From NCBI RefSeq assembly GCF_022201045.2, contig NC_068558.1, positions 51,439,501 to 51,503,500 of the forward strand: a DNA stretch of 64,000 nucleotides, given 5' to 3'. The DNA is from Citrus sinensis. Lineage: Eukaryota; Streptophyta; Magnoliopsida; Sapindales; Rutaceae. Below the pieces are notes generated by a model. It was not told the DNA's origin. It made no database searches and saw nothing but the letters and a program-made list of their open reading frames with translations. The translations under genes were made by a program, and so were the position numbers. Positions 47,340 to 60,468 of the stretch are shown here, piece by piece (positions within the stretch are counted from its first letter, which is position 1; the number at the start of each line of letters is the position of its first letter).

Positions 47340-47900
47340 TTAGTTAGAAAAAAAAGCATGGCAGTCATGGTCGATTGGCAGCCTCGTGGATGAGAATAAA
47401 AGCCATGACCACCGCATGCCATTGAATGCAGCAGACCCGGTCTTCATGCATCACCGTCGTATGTAGATCCATTGAAACACAACAAAGCCTTGCACCAATA
47501 CAAATCATCAGCTTTGTGCCATTGATCATTGCCAGTCGTCGTATACAGTACCCATTGATCGTCGCTTGCCAATTGTCTAGCCACTCCGCTTGCCGATTAG
47601 TAAAAAATAATGTTATTTTTGTTGTTGTTATTATTGTCACAGTTATTAGTATTATTCTTAGTATTAATGTTATTATTATTATTATTGATGATAATAATAA
47701 TAATAATAACAACAACAACAACTTAGGGCATTTTAATAACTGAAAATAATCTATTCCGATTACAAAACAAAACAAACACATTAATAAGAACAATTCATTT
47801 CGATTCCAATTATTACAGTTTAAGTGTATAATTTGTTGTATTTCTATTGTCCACTCCGATTCATGCTCGTTCTGATTACCAATTAGTAATCGCACCATAA
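47340..47900 (+). repeat. GC-balanced segment, ATT tract and dispersed repeat copy B
   Basis: From 47727 the sequence ggcattttaataactgaaa...tctattccgatta...tttcgattccaatt...cgcaccataa parallels copy A at 46202. The preceding (ATT)/(AAC) tract spans 47617-47722. The block at 47345-47605 is GC-balanced and encodes nothing recognisable; it may be captured sequence inside the same element. Confidence 0.5.
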
Positions 47901-48239
47901 AAGAAATCTAAATGTGCAATAATAAACTAGAAATTCGAATATTATGAAGAAACTACAATTGTGTGGCCAATCCCAAGCGATTGTAATTGTGTATAGATTT
48001 GGGACTTGTAGGGAGAATATTTACCGTCACATGCAAGATAAGTAGAACGTAACCGTCGAGACATAAGATTCGACATTCGACTGCAATTTTACGTGAAACA
48101 TGCATGCAAATTTACAGCAATGAGACAGTGTAGCACACGACCTGTTAACTGCGCGTGCATATGGCTTCTGTTATATATGATAGACACAAAACCTTTAGCA
48201 TTAAAGAATAACAAAACCCCAAAAGGAAAAAAGAAAAAA

Positions 48240-48619
48240 AAAAGTGTAATGGAGTCTTAGTAGCCTAACCGATTCTCTCTAGTCTTATCATCACGCCCAC
48301 ACACTCTCTCTCTCTCTTACTAATTGCACCTCACAGCCTCGAAGGCCAAAGCTGATTCTTCAAAAATCAATCAGTAAATTAACATGCACTTTCGCACGTG
48401 CTTTATTCCAGTCGCACGTGCCACTTCCTGTCTCTACTCTCTAGTCACCCTAGCTAAGCTAGCTCACTGTAAGCTGCAGCTTACTTTACTCTTAGCCTCT
48501 TGAATTAAATAGCTACTGGCAATCAGCAAAATATCTTACTGCTAGTATGCACAAAAGCAGCAAAGCTCGAGCTAATCTATCCAATCGAACCGTAAATTAA
48601 CAAGCACTTTTAGAGAGAA
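48240..48619 (+). promoter_or_regulatory. Leader and proximal promoter of the miR156-targeted SPL gene
   Basis: A CT run (48303-48318) and two close copies of a palindromic gcacgtgc G-box-type element (about 48395 and 48415) lie within 230 bp of the start codon. The CT-rich tract is typical of plant 5' leaders. The transcription start cannot be fixed from sequence. Confidence 0.45.
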
Positions 48620-51600
48620 ATGGAAATTGGCGGGAACATCTTCATTAGAGAGGATACCGGTAATAGTAATAATAATAACAGTAACAACCTTGCCTGGGAA
48701 AATATGTGGGCGCTTAACAATCACTCAAGGTTTGATTTGGGTAACAGTAGCAGCTTGTACGCTACGGCGGAGATAACAAGCACCACGCACACATCAGAAG
48801 GAAATGCAGCACACGCGCTCATGTTTCCCCACGGCCAGTCTCTTTACGCCGGTGATGGGTCAAACTTGCACCCTGATCCACACCTCATGTGTTTGAAACT
48901 CGGAAAGAGGCACTACTTCGAGGATGCTACAGCAACGTCAATAGGCGACCGAGGATTTTCAATGGTAAAAAAGGGGAAACCCTACTATACATTTGCCAGT
49001 GCTGGTGGTGGTGGTGTGGGTCCCTCCTCGTCTTCTCCCGTTCTGGTGACCTCCACGGCTACGGTGCCTAGATGTCAAGTTGAGGGGTGCCACGTGCCTC
49101 TGATCAACGCCAAGGATTATCACAGAAGGCATAAAGTTTGTGAAGTGCACTCTAAGGCTCCAAAGGTTAAGGTTCTGGGGTTAGAGCAGCGGTTCTGTCA
49201 ACAGTGTAGCAGGTAACTTTTGTCATATCTCTTCACTTCTGGGTCGTTTCAATTTTTGAAATCTTTCAACTACTGTTCAGTAAATCCTTTGATTTGTTCC
49301 CCCTTTTTTAGTTTTTAATATCTTTTTTTTTAAAGGAAAATTTGCTATTTTAAAGATTCGAAATGATCTTTATGATTGCATTTTTGGTAATTAATGCGGA
49401 GCATGCATGTATAGATTTCATGTGGTGTCAGAATTTGACGACTCGAAGAGGAGTTGCAGAAGGAGACTGGCCGGCCACAATGAGCGTAGAAGAAAGAGCT
49501 CTCACGAGTCTCTTTCAAGGAACTCTTCTCAAGGTACCTTTTTTGTTTAATTTTATTAATTATTCTTTTCTTGTGTTCAAAATTTCAATCGGTTCTTGTG
49601 AAGTTTTTTTTTTCTTTTTTCCTGGCATAAGTTGCATGTGGCTGTATGATCATTACTATTAAAATGTTAACTTGCTTGATAAGAATGAAGATAAAGAGAA
49701 TGAAAAAGATAATTAATCGCCAAGATTGATTGTGTTAATTTTGTCAATCAATTTAATAATTGGTTATCAATTAATATTAAAATTAATTATCAATTAACGT
49801 TTACATTGATTAAATTAATCAAATATCAAATTATGGTACTTGTACTTTTTTTAATATTTTCATTCTTTAAATAAATTTAGTCATCTTATTCATAATAAAT
49901 AAAAACGAAATTTATCTTATTTATATTAATTAATCTTTAAAATCTTAGTAACAAGGGATTATTATTGTGCTTTTCCAAGGTGCACATGGGTTTATATCTC
50001 TTGATGTTCCAGTTTCTTTTGAAAATTTTGTTAATTTTAATATTAATTATCACTAAATTAGGCAGTCACAAAGTGATTGTCTCCTAGAAATAAATAATCA
50101 ATTTTTTTATTATTGATTCGCAAGTTTCATATTTGAATAGTTTTTTCTTTAATTCTTTCCATCCTTTGATCCTTTCCAAGGATTTTTCCGGGACTAAAAT
50201 TAAAATATCCACAATTTTTGTAACAATGAAAAGAAACATGTGGTTATTTGAATCACCTGACCTTTCTTATAATAAACATTAGCTCTATTAAAATTAGCAA
50301 TTTACGTGAAATGGATCATTAACTTTTCCAGGTTTATAAATTTGCCTCTCTTTATCGAGAATTATTTGAAAAAATAATAATAATAGAAGCGCTTGTGATA
50401 CTAGGGGATGAATAGAGGTAAAGTAATATCAAAATCTATTAGTGTCCCATTAATCTATACATTCCCTATTATGTTTAAGTCAATTGATAGCAGTGAACTT
50501 ATATATGCAGAAACAGGAAAATTAAATTGTAATTGTAGTAATATGAAATTGAAATTTTTGTAGCTGTATCGTTTCAGTTTGTTCAGTTGTGAAGGTAGAG
50601 GATCCTGTAAGATTTTACTTTGACGACAATTTATAATCATCCTGTTAATAGAACTCAACTTGCACAACTTAAAGGGGCTCCTAGAGCGATTCTAGTTCTT
50701 TTCAAATTCTTTAAAATCACATTCTCACAGTATTGAAGATTTTATGAGAGGATATATTTGTCTTTGATTTGGTTGCCCACTTACAATCAGCTTCAGGCAT
50801 TAGAGTCTATATTAAGAAGTTAATTACTGTGAGCCAGATTTTGCGAAGTTTGGAAATATATAGATTTAGCAACATTTGTTCGTTCAATCTGTCTTTTTGT
50901 TGTTGGCATCTTCTCTCGTTTTAGCTTTTAAATTTATTCAATTATACACCGAATAGCAAAATTAGATATACATCAAGTTTACCTCATCCGATTTTTCTTT
51001 TACTTTCATTTCCACATGTTTGTATATTCGGTAACACTGTAATCTCTTTAGTGGCTAGACAAAATTTTCCCCTCATATAATTTGTACTAGAAGGATTTCT
51101 TAACTTGTTCTCCACTATTCATCTGTGTCCATCACAAGCAACTTATAAAGGTACTTGGCATTTATGATAGATTAGCTCATACATTAAAACAAGATCAAGA
51201 TTTTGATCCAAAATGACAAATAAGCATGAAGTGTGTAAATAAATGTTTGTTTAGTTTGATTCCATCTTTAGTAATATTACATTGTTCTATCTTAAAAATA
51301 CTTACCTATGAAAAGCATTGGCTCAATAATTCAATACTATTGTGATCTCAGAAAGCTGATCAAGAAGTAAATTTATTTCTCTAATAACAGTAAACGAGTT
51401 GATGACTGGGAGATTTCCATTTCCTTCGCCAACAGGACGTGCTCTCTCTCTTCTGTCATCAAAGGCTGAATCGTGGGTTTCTTCATCCGACCTCTCTTCA
51501 AGATGCAGTGCTGCATTGCGTGAGCTTATAGCTGAAAACCGTGCAGCCATTGTTGCTCGGCACCTCATACTTGACGGCCGTGATTGGCATTTACATCTTG

Positions 51601-51848
51601 CAAATGACGGGGAGACCCAAATGGTCTGCTCCACTTCTATGACAAGCAGCCATCAATACCAGATGTTAACTGAGCAGCATAACTGGGGCCGATACCAACA
51701 AACTAACACACATGTCACTCTAGACCTAATGCAAGCACCCACTGAAGATTTGGGGTTCTTGTCAGTGAGGGGAGAAACTAAAGATGAAGAAGAAGAAGAA
51801 GAGTGTTCTGAAATTTGGAGCTCCCTGGAAGGTGACCATCTAGTTTAA
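48620..51848 (+). CDS. SBP-box transcription factor (SPL family), with miR156-complementary site
   Basis: Three exons (48620-49212, 49415-49533, 51391-51848) encode 389 residues. The SBP DNA-binding domain occupies about residues 150-227. The first zinc site is C152, C157, C174, H177; the second is C193, C196, H200, C212. A bipartite nuclear signal ([18 protein letters not shown]) overlaps it. The domain is split by an intron after FCQQCSR, the conserved SPL position. SPL proteins bind GTAC-core promoters and drive phase change, flowering and branching. The last exon contains a site fully complementary to miR156, so transcript cleavage or translational repression in juvenile tissue is expected. 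The tail is acidic ([18 protein letters not shown]). The domain residues do not match a single Arabidopsis SPL well enough for me to give a number. Intron 2 is unusually long (1.86 kb). Confidence 0.95.
51439..51458 (+). promoter_or_regulatory. miR156/157 target site in the SPL coding region
   Basis: The 20-base sequence GTGCTCTCTCTCTTCTGTCA is the canonical plant miR156 complement. In frame it encodes the region around RALSLLSS, the usual peptide at this site in SPL proteins. It lies in exon 3, outside the SBP domain. Confidence 0.95.
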
Positions 51849-51869
51849 AAAAATAATTTTTGCGTATTG

Positions 51870-54800
51870 AGTTCTTGTGGATTTGGCCATAATTTTGATT
51901 TATTTTGTACATTTGATGAAGAGAATTACACTCTTTCTAGGTAGCTTATTTTGTGGCTAAGTGTCGTAGAACTGGAAAGCTCTACTTTCCCTTCAAAAGA
52001 AATGTGTTGTGGAAGTTCCACAACATTTCAATGAGAACAATAACTTTTTTTCATCCAATAATGGCTAAGTAACTTTTATAAAAAAGTCAATTTACTGATG
52101 CAATTTTCATGGTGATCTCTTCATTGTGGCAGTGCAAAGATTCCAAGCCCTTTTCTGCCGAACTCGCTGATATAATAAATTTTAAGTTTAAAACAGGCGT
52201 AAACACTCTAGTTTGTTAGTTCTGCAAAAAAGTCGTTTTGTGCCCAAAAAAAAAAAGAAAAAAAAGAAAAATTGACCTGATTTTTAAGAATGCATGGACG
52301 GGGCATTAAGAATTTTCACAGACACAACGCTAAAAACCTGCAGGAAGTAGAAATTAACTAGGTGATTCGATGCAAAATAGGTCCATTTGAATTCAAAGCT
52401 GTGAAGTGCGCAAATTAAAATTGTTTAGGTGAGAAAATTAGTTACATTCATCTTAAAAGGCTTATTTTTGTTTTACAGTGTTGAAAATATGCCAGGCCCA
52501 TACCTGCAGCATCTATTAAATGCCTCCTGCATGGCCACAAAATCAAAAGTTGATCGGACGACACACTTTTAAACTGAAAATAGAATGATCCCTTTTTACA
52601 TGACTTGGGTACTTTCATGTTAATTTCAAAGTTTCGGAAGCCAACAGTTTTGCAAATCAGTTATGGCTCTGCATTGGCATTGAAAGTGGAATCAACAGAT
52701 AATTACCGGTGCCCATTAGTTCTCCATGCCGCCGAAACGATCGTGTGATAAATTTGCATCTCTTTTATTTACGGGCAACTAGCTGTGTTCTTTCACTTTG
52801 AAAAGCACTGGTAGCTTGCGCATCAGGAATTGATGCAATTTTATTATGGTAATCCATCTTGATAAAAAGGGGGTAAAAGGTTGATCGAATGTAAAATTAT
52901 GTGATGTGGCTGATTGAGATCAATATATTCTGAATATCTGACAATGGGTTCACGGAGAAATTTCAGCATATGAACGCACATGCAAGTGTCTGCTTAAAAA
53001 GATATTATAGCTTGGACCCATCATCTTCAACTGCAAGTAAATAATTATATTGGAAGTTCCAAATGACTTATATTTTGATTTGTAAATCTACTCTCCTGGT
53101 AATTTAGTTAATGTGCTTGTTAACGTATGACCATCCACAATTATTCTGCCTCCGATAATGAGTAGGTGGGTAACTGCATTCAAAACCTATTGGAGAAAGA
53201 CTGTACAGGCTTCATTAATATTTGATTCAATGTACTACCAAACTATCAATCTATTTTCCTTTATTAATTGAGACTTATAATTATAATTTCCTAAATTACG
53301 ATGACGGATAATTATACAATTCAAAAGGAATAGCTTTGAGAGTAACTTTGTCCTTTGGGTATCAGCCGAACAGACCTTTCAAGTTCACAGAAAATAGAGA
53401 TAAAACACTAAGAAATTCTATATGCAAACACTTGATCCAACAACATTGTAAGTGCTAGAAAATACTTAACCTGCGCCATATGTCCATTAGAAATCATTAA
53501 TTCACAAAAACATATGTATTTTACGTTGGTCCTAGAGTAGAGACCATTGCAAAATTTGGTCATATTAATTTTGGATCATAAATTAATATTGGACGTGAAT
53601 TATGTTCAATCTCATATTTGAGCTCAATATCCATCGGATGATTTTCGTGAAAGGTCGATTGATCTAGATGCTCTGATAATTAGCAGCACTGATTACTAAT
53701 GAAATCACGTGCAAACAAATTTCGATACAGACAAAAACGTGTACCAAATCCAACGACGTAAGTTGAACATGGAAAAGAGAAGGTGAGGATTTAGACCTGA
53801 AATGAAATTCCCACCAAACTTACATCTCATCGTCTATAAATAAAGGCCAAAGGATGAGAGACGGTCTTTTGGCTATTCTAAAAAATTTAGTCAAGAAACA
53901 TCAAGATTTAGAAAATTACTCAAACATACAACTTACTTAAGTGTCAAAGTATCCTTCGCAGGTACACGCTTGAGAAGAATTGTTAGAAATCTCAACATAC
54001 AATCAGAATTAAAGGAGGAAGTCAGGTAAAACTCTTTATCCATTTTACATTGAGTTATCATGAATTGGGTAAGTGGAGGTTTAAGAACCTTAAACATTAA
54101 CTTAGATTATTAGAGAAGGGCTCAACAAAAGTATTAAAGACAAGTCTCGAGTCTTGGCTTATTTTGTGGAAAAATCAATTGGCCTAACTAAGAGTTTAAT
54201 TTTGAAGGTAAGGGGCCAAAAATCAATACATATTAAAGATTCTTTAACATTTTAATTTCACATGTTCGTTTAGACTTGTTTCAATGAGAGGCTAGCTCTA
54301 TAATTTTTATGTATTCGGCCTAAAATATTAATATGTTAAGTAAAGAGAACTATCTTAGTTATAAGCTCAAGTGACTCTTTTACAATAATTAATGTGCGAC
54401 AAAATTCAACAATGCTATAGATCCATACAAAGGTACCAATCCACTCTTTGTGAATTTAATTTGTGTTAAAAAAATAATAATTTAACAGCTTAAATAATAG
54501 GACTTGCACGTGAGCTAAAATATTAAATAAAATTAAATACTATTCTCTGAACACTGCATTCAAGTTCAGTTTTTATGTTAAGTAGTCTCTCATTTTCCAA
54601 ACAAAAATAAAAGAGCCAAGTTGTTTCTCAAAAGTAGTATTTGGGTCGGTCTAATATTAGCTTCAATTCAATGCAAACCATAGGAGGAAATTGAAAATTA
54701 GTACGAAGCTTCTTTAAATTTGTCAAAGAAAAAAGAAAGCAAAAGAATAGAAAAAAAAAAAAAATGGAAGAAGAAGAAGAAGAGAAAGATCTCTCACGAG

Positions 54801-55160
54801 TCGCGCATTAAGGGTAGCAACAACAACTGCCGACGAAATCAAAATTGTTGGCGAAGTCCCCACAAAGGACAATAAGTGTGTGAGTATGAGTATGAGTGAA
54901 TGAATGTATGAATTATGATCAATTGATCACGTTCGTGGCCCGTGAACCTGCAACTCCAAATCAACCCATATCGGATGCCGGGCCCACAAACTTCTCTGTT
55001 ACCATAAAGAAAGCTCACCACGTGCAGGGCCTTGAAAAGTATTTCTCCATCAACAGCTGCAGTCGAGTTAGTAGTTGCATTTAAAGAATATGGGCCCGTC
55101 CAATTTCCTTCACAAAGTGTCATGATGATGATGATGATCTGTTCGGAGGGTTAGGCGCCT
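51870..55160. other. Intergenic region, no gene recognised
   Basis: No conserved coding sequence is seen. A strong TATA-like element (ctataaataaagg, near 53835) followed by a structured leader-like stretch resembles an LTR or orphan promoter, but no matching coding sequence follows. Confidence 0.4.
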
Positions 55161-55164
55161 GGTA

Positions 55165-55312
55165 GTAATTGAGGGATTTTGCTATGATACATTTCCTGTA
55201 ACATACACAATCTTCAGGAACCACATAATTATATGAGTCCTATAATTTGTGTAGTTTTTATGGGTTGTGTATGTTACATAAAATGTAACATAGAGACTCC
55301 CTTGTAATTGAG
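55165..55312. mobile_element. Small foldback MITE with 9-bp target duplication
   Basis: The arms ctatgatacatttcctgtaacatacacaa-type and their reverse complement meet around a short loop, spanning about 55174-55303. The sequence gtaattgag occurs immediately outside on both sides (55165-55173 and 55304-55312), a 9-bp duplication as made by Mutator-like transposases. The element is about 130 bp and non-coding. Confidence 0.75.
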
Positions 55313-55319
55313 ATGAAAA

Positions 55320-58300
55320 AGATGTCATTTCTGGGACCCACGCTCGAATGAAAACAAAATGGCGTTAACTTTTATCTATCATGCAACTCCTTCATCTTTT
55401 TGTAGCTTCGCAAGTTGTGAAATAGTTTGGTCATTTGTTTCAAGGCGGTCCCTGTCTGTCTCTGTGCTGGGGTGGCCAGAGTACTCTTTAGCATAAATTT
55501 ACATTCCCTTCCACCATTATGAATATTTTAAATTCATCAGTTTAAGGGTAATTTGGACATTTAGCAATACTCTTTAGAATGCCAAATTTCGTTATTTTTT
55601 TTCTAAGAGTACTTTGATCATTTCGTGGGTGGAGGTATTTAGCAAACTTTGTCCTTATCTAAGAAAATGTCAAAAAAAAAGAAAATGTATAATTTTAGGG
55701 ATTTGCCCCCCCCCCCCAACCCCCAACCAAAAAAAAAAAAAAAAAAGGGCGGAACTGGAAATGGGGAACTGAGGCATTCGTACCTTTCATACCTTTGTCT
55801 TAAGATTAAGAAAAAGCTTCGGGTTTTTATTTATTTAATTCAGTTTCATCCTCGCCCTTCCCTCATTCTTCGATTTTTATTTGATGATTGTGTTGGACCA
55901 CTTTTCTTTCTTTCCACGTCCCAACTAACTCTCCGAATTTATGATACGGATGTATTAGGGTTTCAAAATGTCGATAGATTTTACAGGCCAATTTCATTAA
56001 GAAAAAATGTTTCTTTCTTTTTTCTTTTCTTTTTTTTTTTCCCCCTTAATCCCATACCTAGCTATGAAATTTACATTTTTAATTTATGCATAAAAACATA
56101 TAAAAGAAAAACACCATAAGGAGAGTCTCCATGCAAATTCTCCTTTCGTGGCTATCTAGAGTTGCCTTCTTGCTCAGGGTAAGGGGCCGGACATAACTCT
56201 TTAAGGTCCAAAGTGCAAGAAAGAAAGACCACCTTTCTCCAAACATTAGTTGATAGTTATAACGACTGAGGTTGGGTTTCCAGCATTTCCCCTACGTAGA
56301 TCCTTTTTCAATGCGTTATCAGAAAACATTGCAACATTTATATATTTAGACGAGCTTTAATATCCACATCCCTTGTAAAATTTAACTTTTAACCTATCAG
56401 TTTCTTGAGTCTTGCCAAGTACAGTAGTTACAAAAGCGGACTGTTAATTGACGTGAGCAAAGCGAAAAATTATTTTCATTTTTCAAGTTCAAGAAATAAA
56501 GATTTCGCCCTGAAAGAGGAAGGGTTCCTAAGAGCCCCCCTAGCTAAAATTTTTGAGTCGTAAATTATGTGGGTCATGTACAATTCTATTTCTGACCCAA
56601 TTTTTATACACTGTTATGTGATACCAAAATAATATCATGTAGAAGGTTGATGGGTCTAATGCAAGCACGAGGTGATTCAAAATTTGATAAAATTTTATCA
56701 TTGCCAAATTTATCATGCTAAAATTACAAACAAGGCATCTAGTCCAAGAATTGTCCGGTAGATGCATCCAATGAAATCAATGTGTGAGGATTAAAGGATT
56801 AATAAGTTGGTTGACACATTTTCACCTTCTTATGAGGTGGAGAGTCTACGTATATATACAGTTGTGAGAGTAAAATTCAAAAATAAAAATAAAAATAAAT
56901 TAGGTACCTTGTAAACTTTTTTGTAATCACAGAAGTTGTATTTTACACGTCATGGCCAATTTCACACTCCACCCCCGAATATTGGGCACTAATTAAAGAA
57001 AAATTTAGACTCCTTTTAATCTATAATGGCTTTTTGTCAATCAAAGAGCTAGCAAACATTGAGAATTAACTCAAATGTGGACACACAAGAAATTGAAACG
57101 AAAGGACCCACTGCTCAATTTCCTCGAAGCTGCAAAGAGGCTTCCTAATAAGCAACCACAATGAATATTTTTCAAGAACTAGCAAAAAGGGCGGGATCAA
57201 TTGCAAAAGAAGAAACAGACGCAAGATCCCTCAGTATCACATTTATAATCATCAATCATCATTACCGGGACAAAGAGTGTAACTTTATCTTAGGTCTTGA
57301 CGTGACTGGCACTTTGCATGCATTTGATAAAGAGAGTAAGCAATTAATTCGTAATGCATGCATCTCCATTAGCTATTAATTTGTACTTATATATCGTCTT
57401 CACTTTCATATGTCTGTGTGCAGTTCGAGGAGTGTAACTATATCTCATCTCCGTCGTTCTTTAGTTGATAAGGACCTCAGCTCCCAACATGAATGAATAA
57501 GAATATCTGTGGTGTCCGAGAAATTTTAGAATATCTCTTATATATTATAACTAATTGATATATTTATGACATTTGTAGTTGAATTTAATATAATCATCAC
57601 TTGCATGATGGTTTTTCAAAAAAATACTCACATATCATATCATCATTTACCGATTGTATGGCTGACGTAGTACTTCTAATGTATTTTAAAATTTCTCATG
57701 GTGTCCCTTAATTAGTAGATGGTTGGTTAATGACGTGGTAGTTTCAGTACGACCAAAAACTTGTTCTCAGAGAAGTAATTTGGTTTTAGTCTTAGGTCAC
57801 TTATATAACATATTAAATTAGTCACTTCATATTGGTATCATTTGAAGATCTAACAACGTTAATAATATAAAGTCCCCCCCTACTGTATTTAAGATGCACA
57901 AAAATTTAGGTAAGTTTTGGCGAATTGATGTTATGCATACATTTCACATGGTTGAATACACGAAGCTATTAAGCTAATTATAATAGTTTAATTGTGTCCT
58001 TAAATCATCATTACTATTACTACTCTCCTGTATATTTAACGAAGTGGTAGACCTTTAGAGTGGTAATTAAGTACTACCTAAATAATTAATTGAATAGTAA
58101 TTATTCAAATTAAGATACACCCACCAAGCTCGGAGATATTTTAATTAACCAGGAAGGGTCCTATCTCTTAAACTATCAAATCTCAAACTAAGAAAAGAAA
58201 AACAGCCACGCTCATACAATTTTGAAATGCAGAAATTAAATTAATTAAGATTATTGGGCCCATCTGATTGATTTGATTCTTTCAATAATGACTTTGCTTA

Positions 58301-58825
58301 GTACAGCCTCCATAAGGGAGACAGCACCACAGCAGCAAGACTGCTTCAATTTCTTTCCCTGATAATTCGTATGACGTACGTGGTCATTTTCATCTTTTTA
58401 CAATATAAAATTTTACTGCATTTTCCGGGAAAATCTCGGGGCCGGACAAATCCTCAATAATGCAATTCCCAAAATGAATAAAAACCTGCACGCCCGTGCC
58501 TATCAGCACTATCCCTACAACCAAACAGACCCCTTGTATTGGAAAATTCCCCAACGCAGTGATGAATAGGAAACAGTTGAACAAATAAAATCACAAAATG
58601 CGCATAATTGGCAGCAACATTTTCCAGCAAAAGTAAAATATATTAGCAATAGCATGATGCCCCATGATTAGTTCATTATGATGCAATTTCTAGCACCAAT
58701 TTACGAGTAAACTAACATTGAGAGTTTAAAAAAAAAAAAAAAAAAAAAAGGCAGACAGTAGTTCAGTTCACTAATCACTACGTTATTAATCAAAAGCTGG
58801 CTAGCTAAAATAAATACTCCCAGTG
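55320..58825. other. Intergenic region between the convergent SPL genes, no gene recognised
   Basis: This is AT-rich with C and A runs near 55707-55746 and a 22-base A run at 58728-58749. The 3' ends of both SPL genes face into it. A short minus-strand frame at 58390-58584 has a hydrophobic segment but resembles no protein I know. Confidence 0.4.
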
Positions 58826-58832
58826 ATATTGG

Positions 58833-60468
58833 TTACCCACTCGAGAAAAAAAGTGAGCCTGCTGAAGTCGAAGCAGTCGCTTGGGAAGGTTTTTGCCTGA
58901 AACAATCCAATGACATTCTCGGCGGTGACACAGCAACCGTCACTGACGACGACGAGTGAGCTCCTGAATCTGGAGGTGACTCTATTATTCCCATTTAAAA
59001 AAGAAAAAAAGCATTATTAGAGAACTTTTTTTTTTCTTTTTGCCTTTTTTCCTTAACAGGTATAACAATTAGTTAATTAAACCATGCAATAATGGACGTA
59101 GCAAGTTTATGATTAGGGTTTACTTGCGAGAATTTCGGGTTCAAGCTGGGACTTTTGGTTATCTTGAAGAGGAGTAGTAGTGGGCTGTTGCTGAGATTTT
59201 CGCCTGCGACGATTGTGATCAGCTAGTCTCTTTCTGCAACTTCGTTTTCCATTATCGAATTCAGAGAGAAGATGGAATCTGTTTTCATTTCCAAACATCA
59301 AAACTCAAAGAATTAGTTTAAATCAATTTACCATTTATCAACAATGGTATGTGAAGCAAAAAGAACGGTATACGTAAATGGAAAGTGTGGCGACAATATC
59401 AAGTTAAATTTCACAGACGAGACTACCCTCGGGATTTCCCCATGTACGGACCACCAATCATTAGTTCCGCATCATAATTGGAGGGGCGTTTCCGTCATTT
59501 TTGTAATCTCACGACAGCCCTCTTCACCAGAATGGAATAATGACTTCGATTATTTATAATACACAAATTGCGGTCACCGTGAGAATATAAATGCATGTAA
59601 GGGGAAGGGGAAGGGGAGGGGAATATTAGTTCTAATATTCTGTTAAATACGTAAACGGAAACTATTACGGACAGAAATGCCCTCGGGAATCAGGATCATT
59701 GAAAGAATTAATGCCATTAGCTAGCCATGAACTGAAATGTGGAAATGCATGGGGAGGGTATTTTTGTAAAATGATAAGCAAAAACCTGCTGCACTGCTGG
59801 CAGAACCGTTGAGTCAATCCGGCAGCAATGACGGTTGAGGCCTTGGAGTGAAACTCACAGACCTTGTGGCGGCGATGGTAGTGCTTAGCGTGAGTCAGAT
59901 CGGCACTGCAACCCTCGGCTTGGCACCTGGGAATGTTCGCCGAACCGGCTTCGCCCGGTCTAGGCCGACGGTAAAGCCGGCTCACAAAATCATCATCAGC
60001 TGAAGAGAAATAAGTCCTTCCGCCCAAATTCAACCCAATCCTCGAAGCAAAGTTATCGACTGGTCTAGAAACTTCTTCCGTTTTTGGGATCATAAAGTAA
60101 CCGCCAGAGGCGGCGTCAATGGAGAGCATGGAGTGGTGGGTGGGAGCGTAAGACGACGCGCTGGTGTATGCGCGTGGGTCGAAAAGGGAGTGAGCATTAT
60201 TACTATTGTTATTATTGTTATTATGATGATGATGATGAGGAGGAGGAGGAGGAGGAGGAGGAGGCTGCTGCTGTTGGTGATGGTGGTGGTACAGGGTTGT
60301 GTTAGTGATGGGTTGATGAAAGTAGTTGTTATTGTTTGTACTGTGTTGGCTAAAAGGCTCCTGTGTCGTGTAATGATCGAAAATCTGACGGCTCTGGTTT
60401 GGTTCTTGAGTCGCTTCATCTCCCGTAAGCAATATTGTTGACGGGTTTCCCCATTCGTAATCCACCAT
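58833..60468 (-). CDS. SPL8: SQUAMOSA promoter-binding-like protein 8 (SPL8)
   Basis: Three exons on the minus strand (60468-59786, 59278-59124, 58981-58833) encode 328 residues. The N-terminal third holds homopolymers of His, Gln, Pro and Asn (about residues 60-92), coded by long trinucleotide runs. The segment [12 protein letters not shown] (144-155) is typical of SPL8. The SBP domain spans about residues 180-257 with zinc ligands C182, C187, C204, H207 and C223, C226, H230, C242. The C-terminus carries the SPL8-type [13 protein letters not shown] motif and ends SLFFSSG. SPL8 is a nuclear factor for anther and early microsporangium development and gibberellin responses in Arabidopsis. No miR156 complement is present in the exons, as expected for SPL8. 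Exon junctions were set by GT-AG sites and give one continuous frame. Confidence 0.95.
60235..60300 (-). repeat. Trinucleotide repeats encoding His/Gln/Pro runs in SPL8
   Basis: On the + strand these are (GAT)n, (GAG/GAGGA)n and (CTG)n runs, read on the minus strand as His, Pro and Gln codons. Such runs vary in length and could differ among alleles. Confidence 0.85.

Noticed and set aside
58390-58584. Small membrane-like frame downstream of SPL8
   Set aside because: One hydrophobic segment in a 64-residue frame is not enough evidence, and no homologous family comes to mind.
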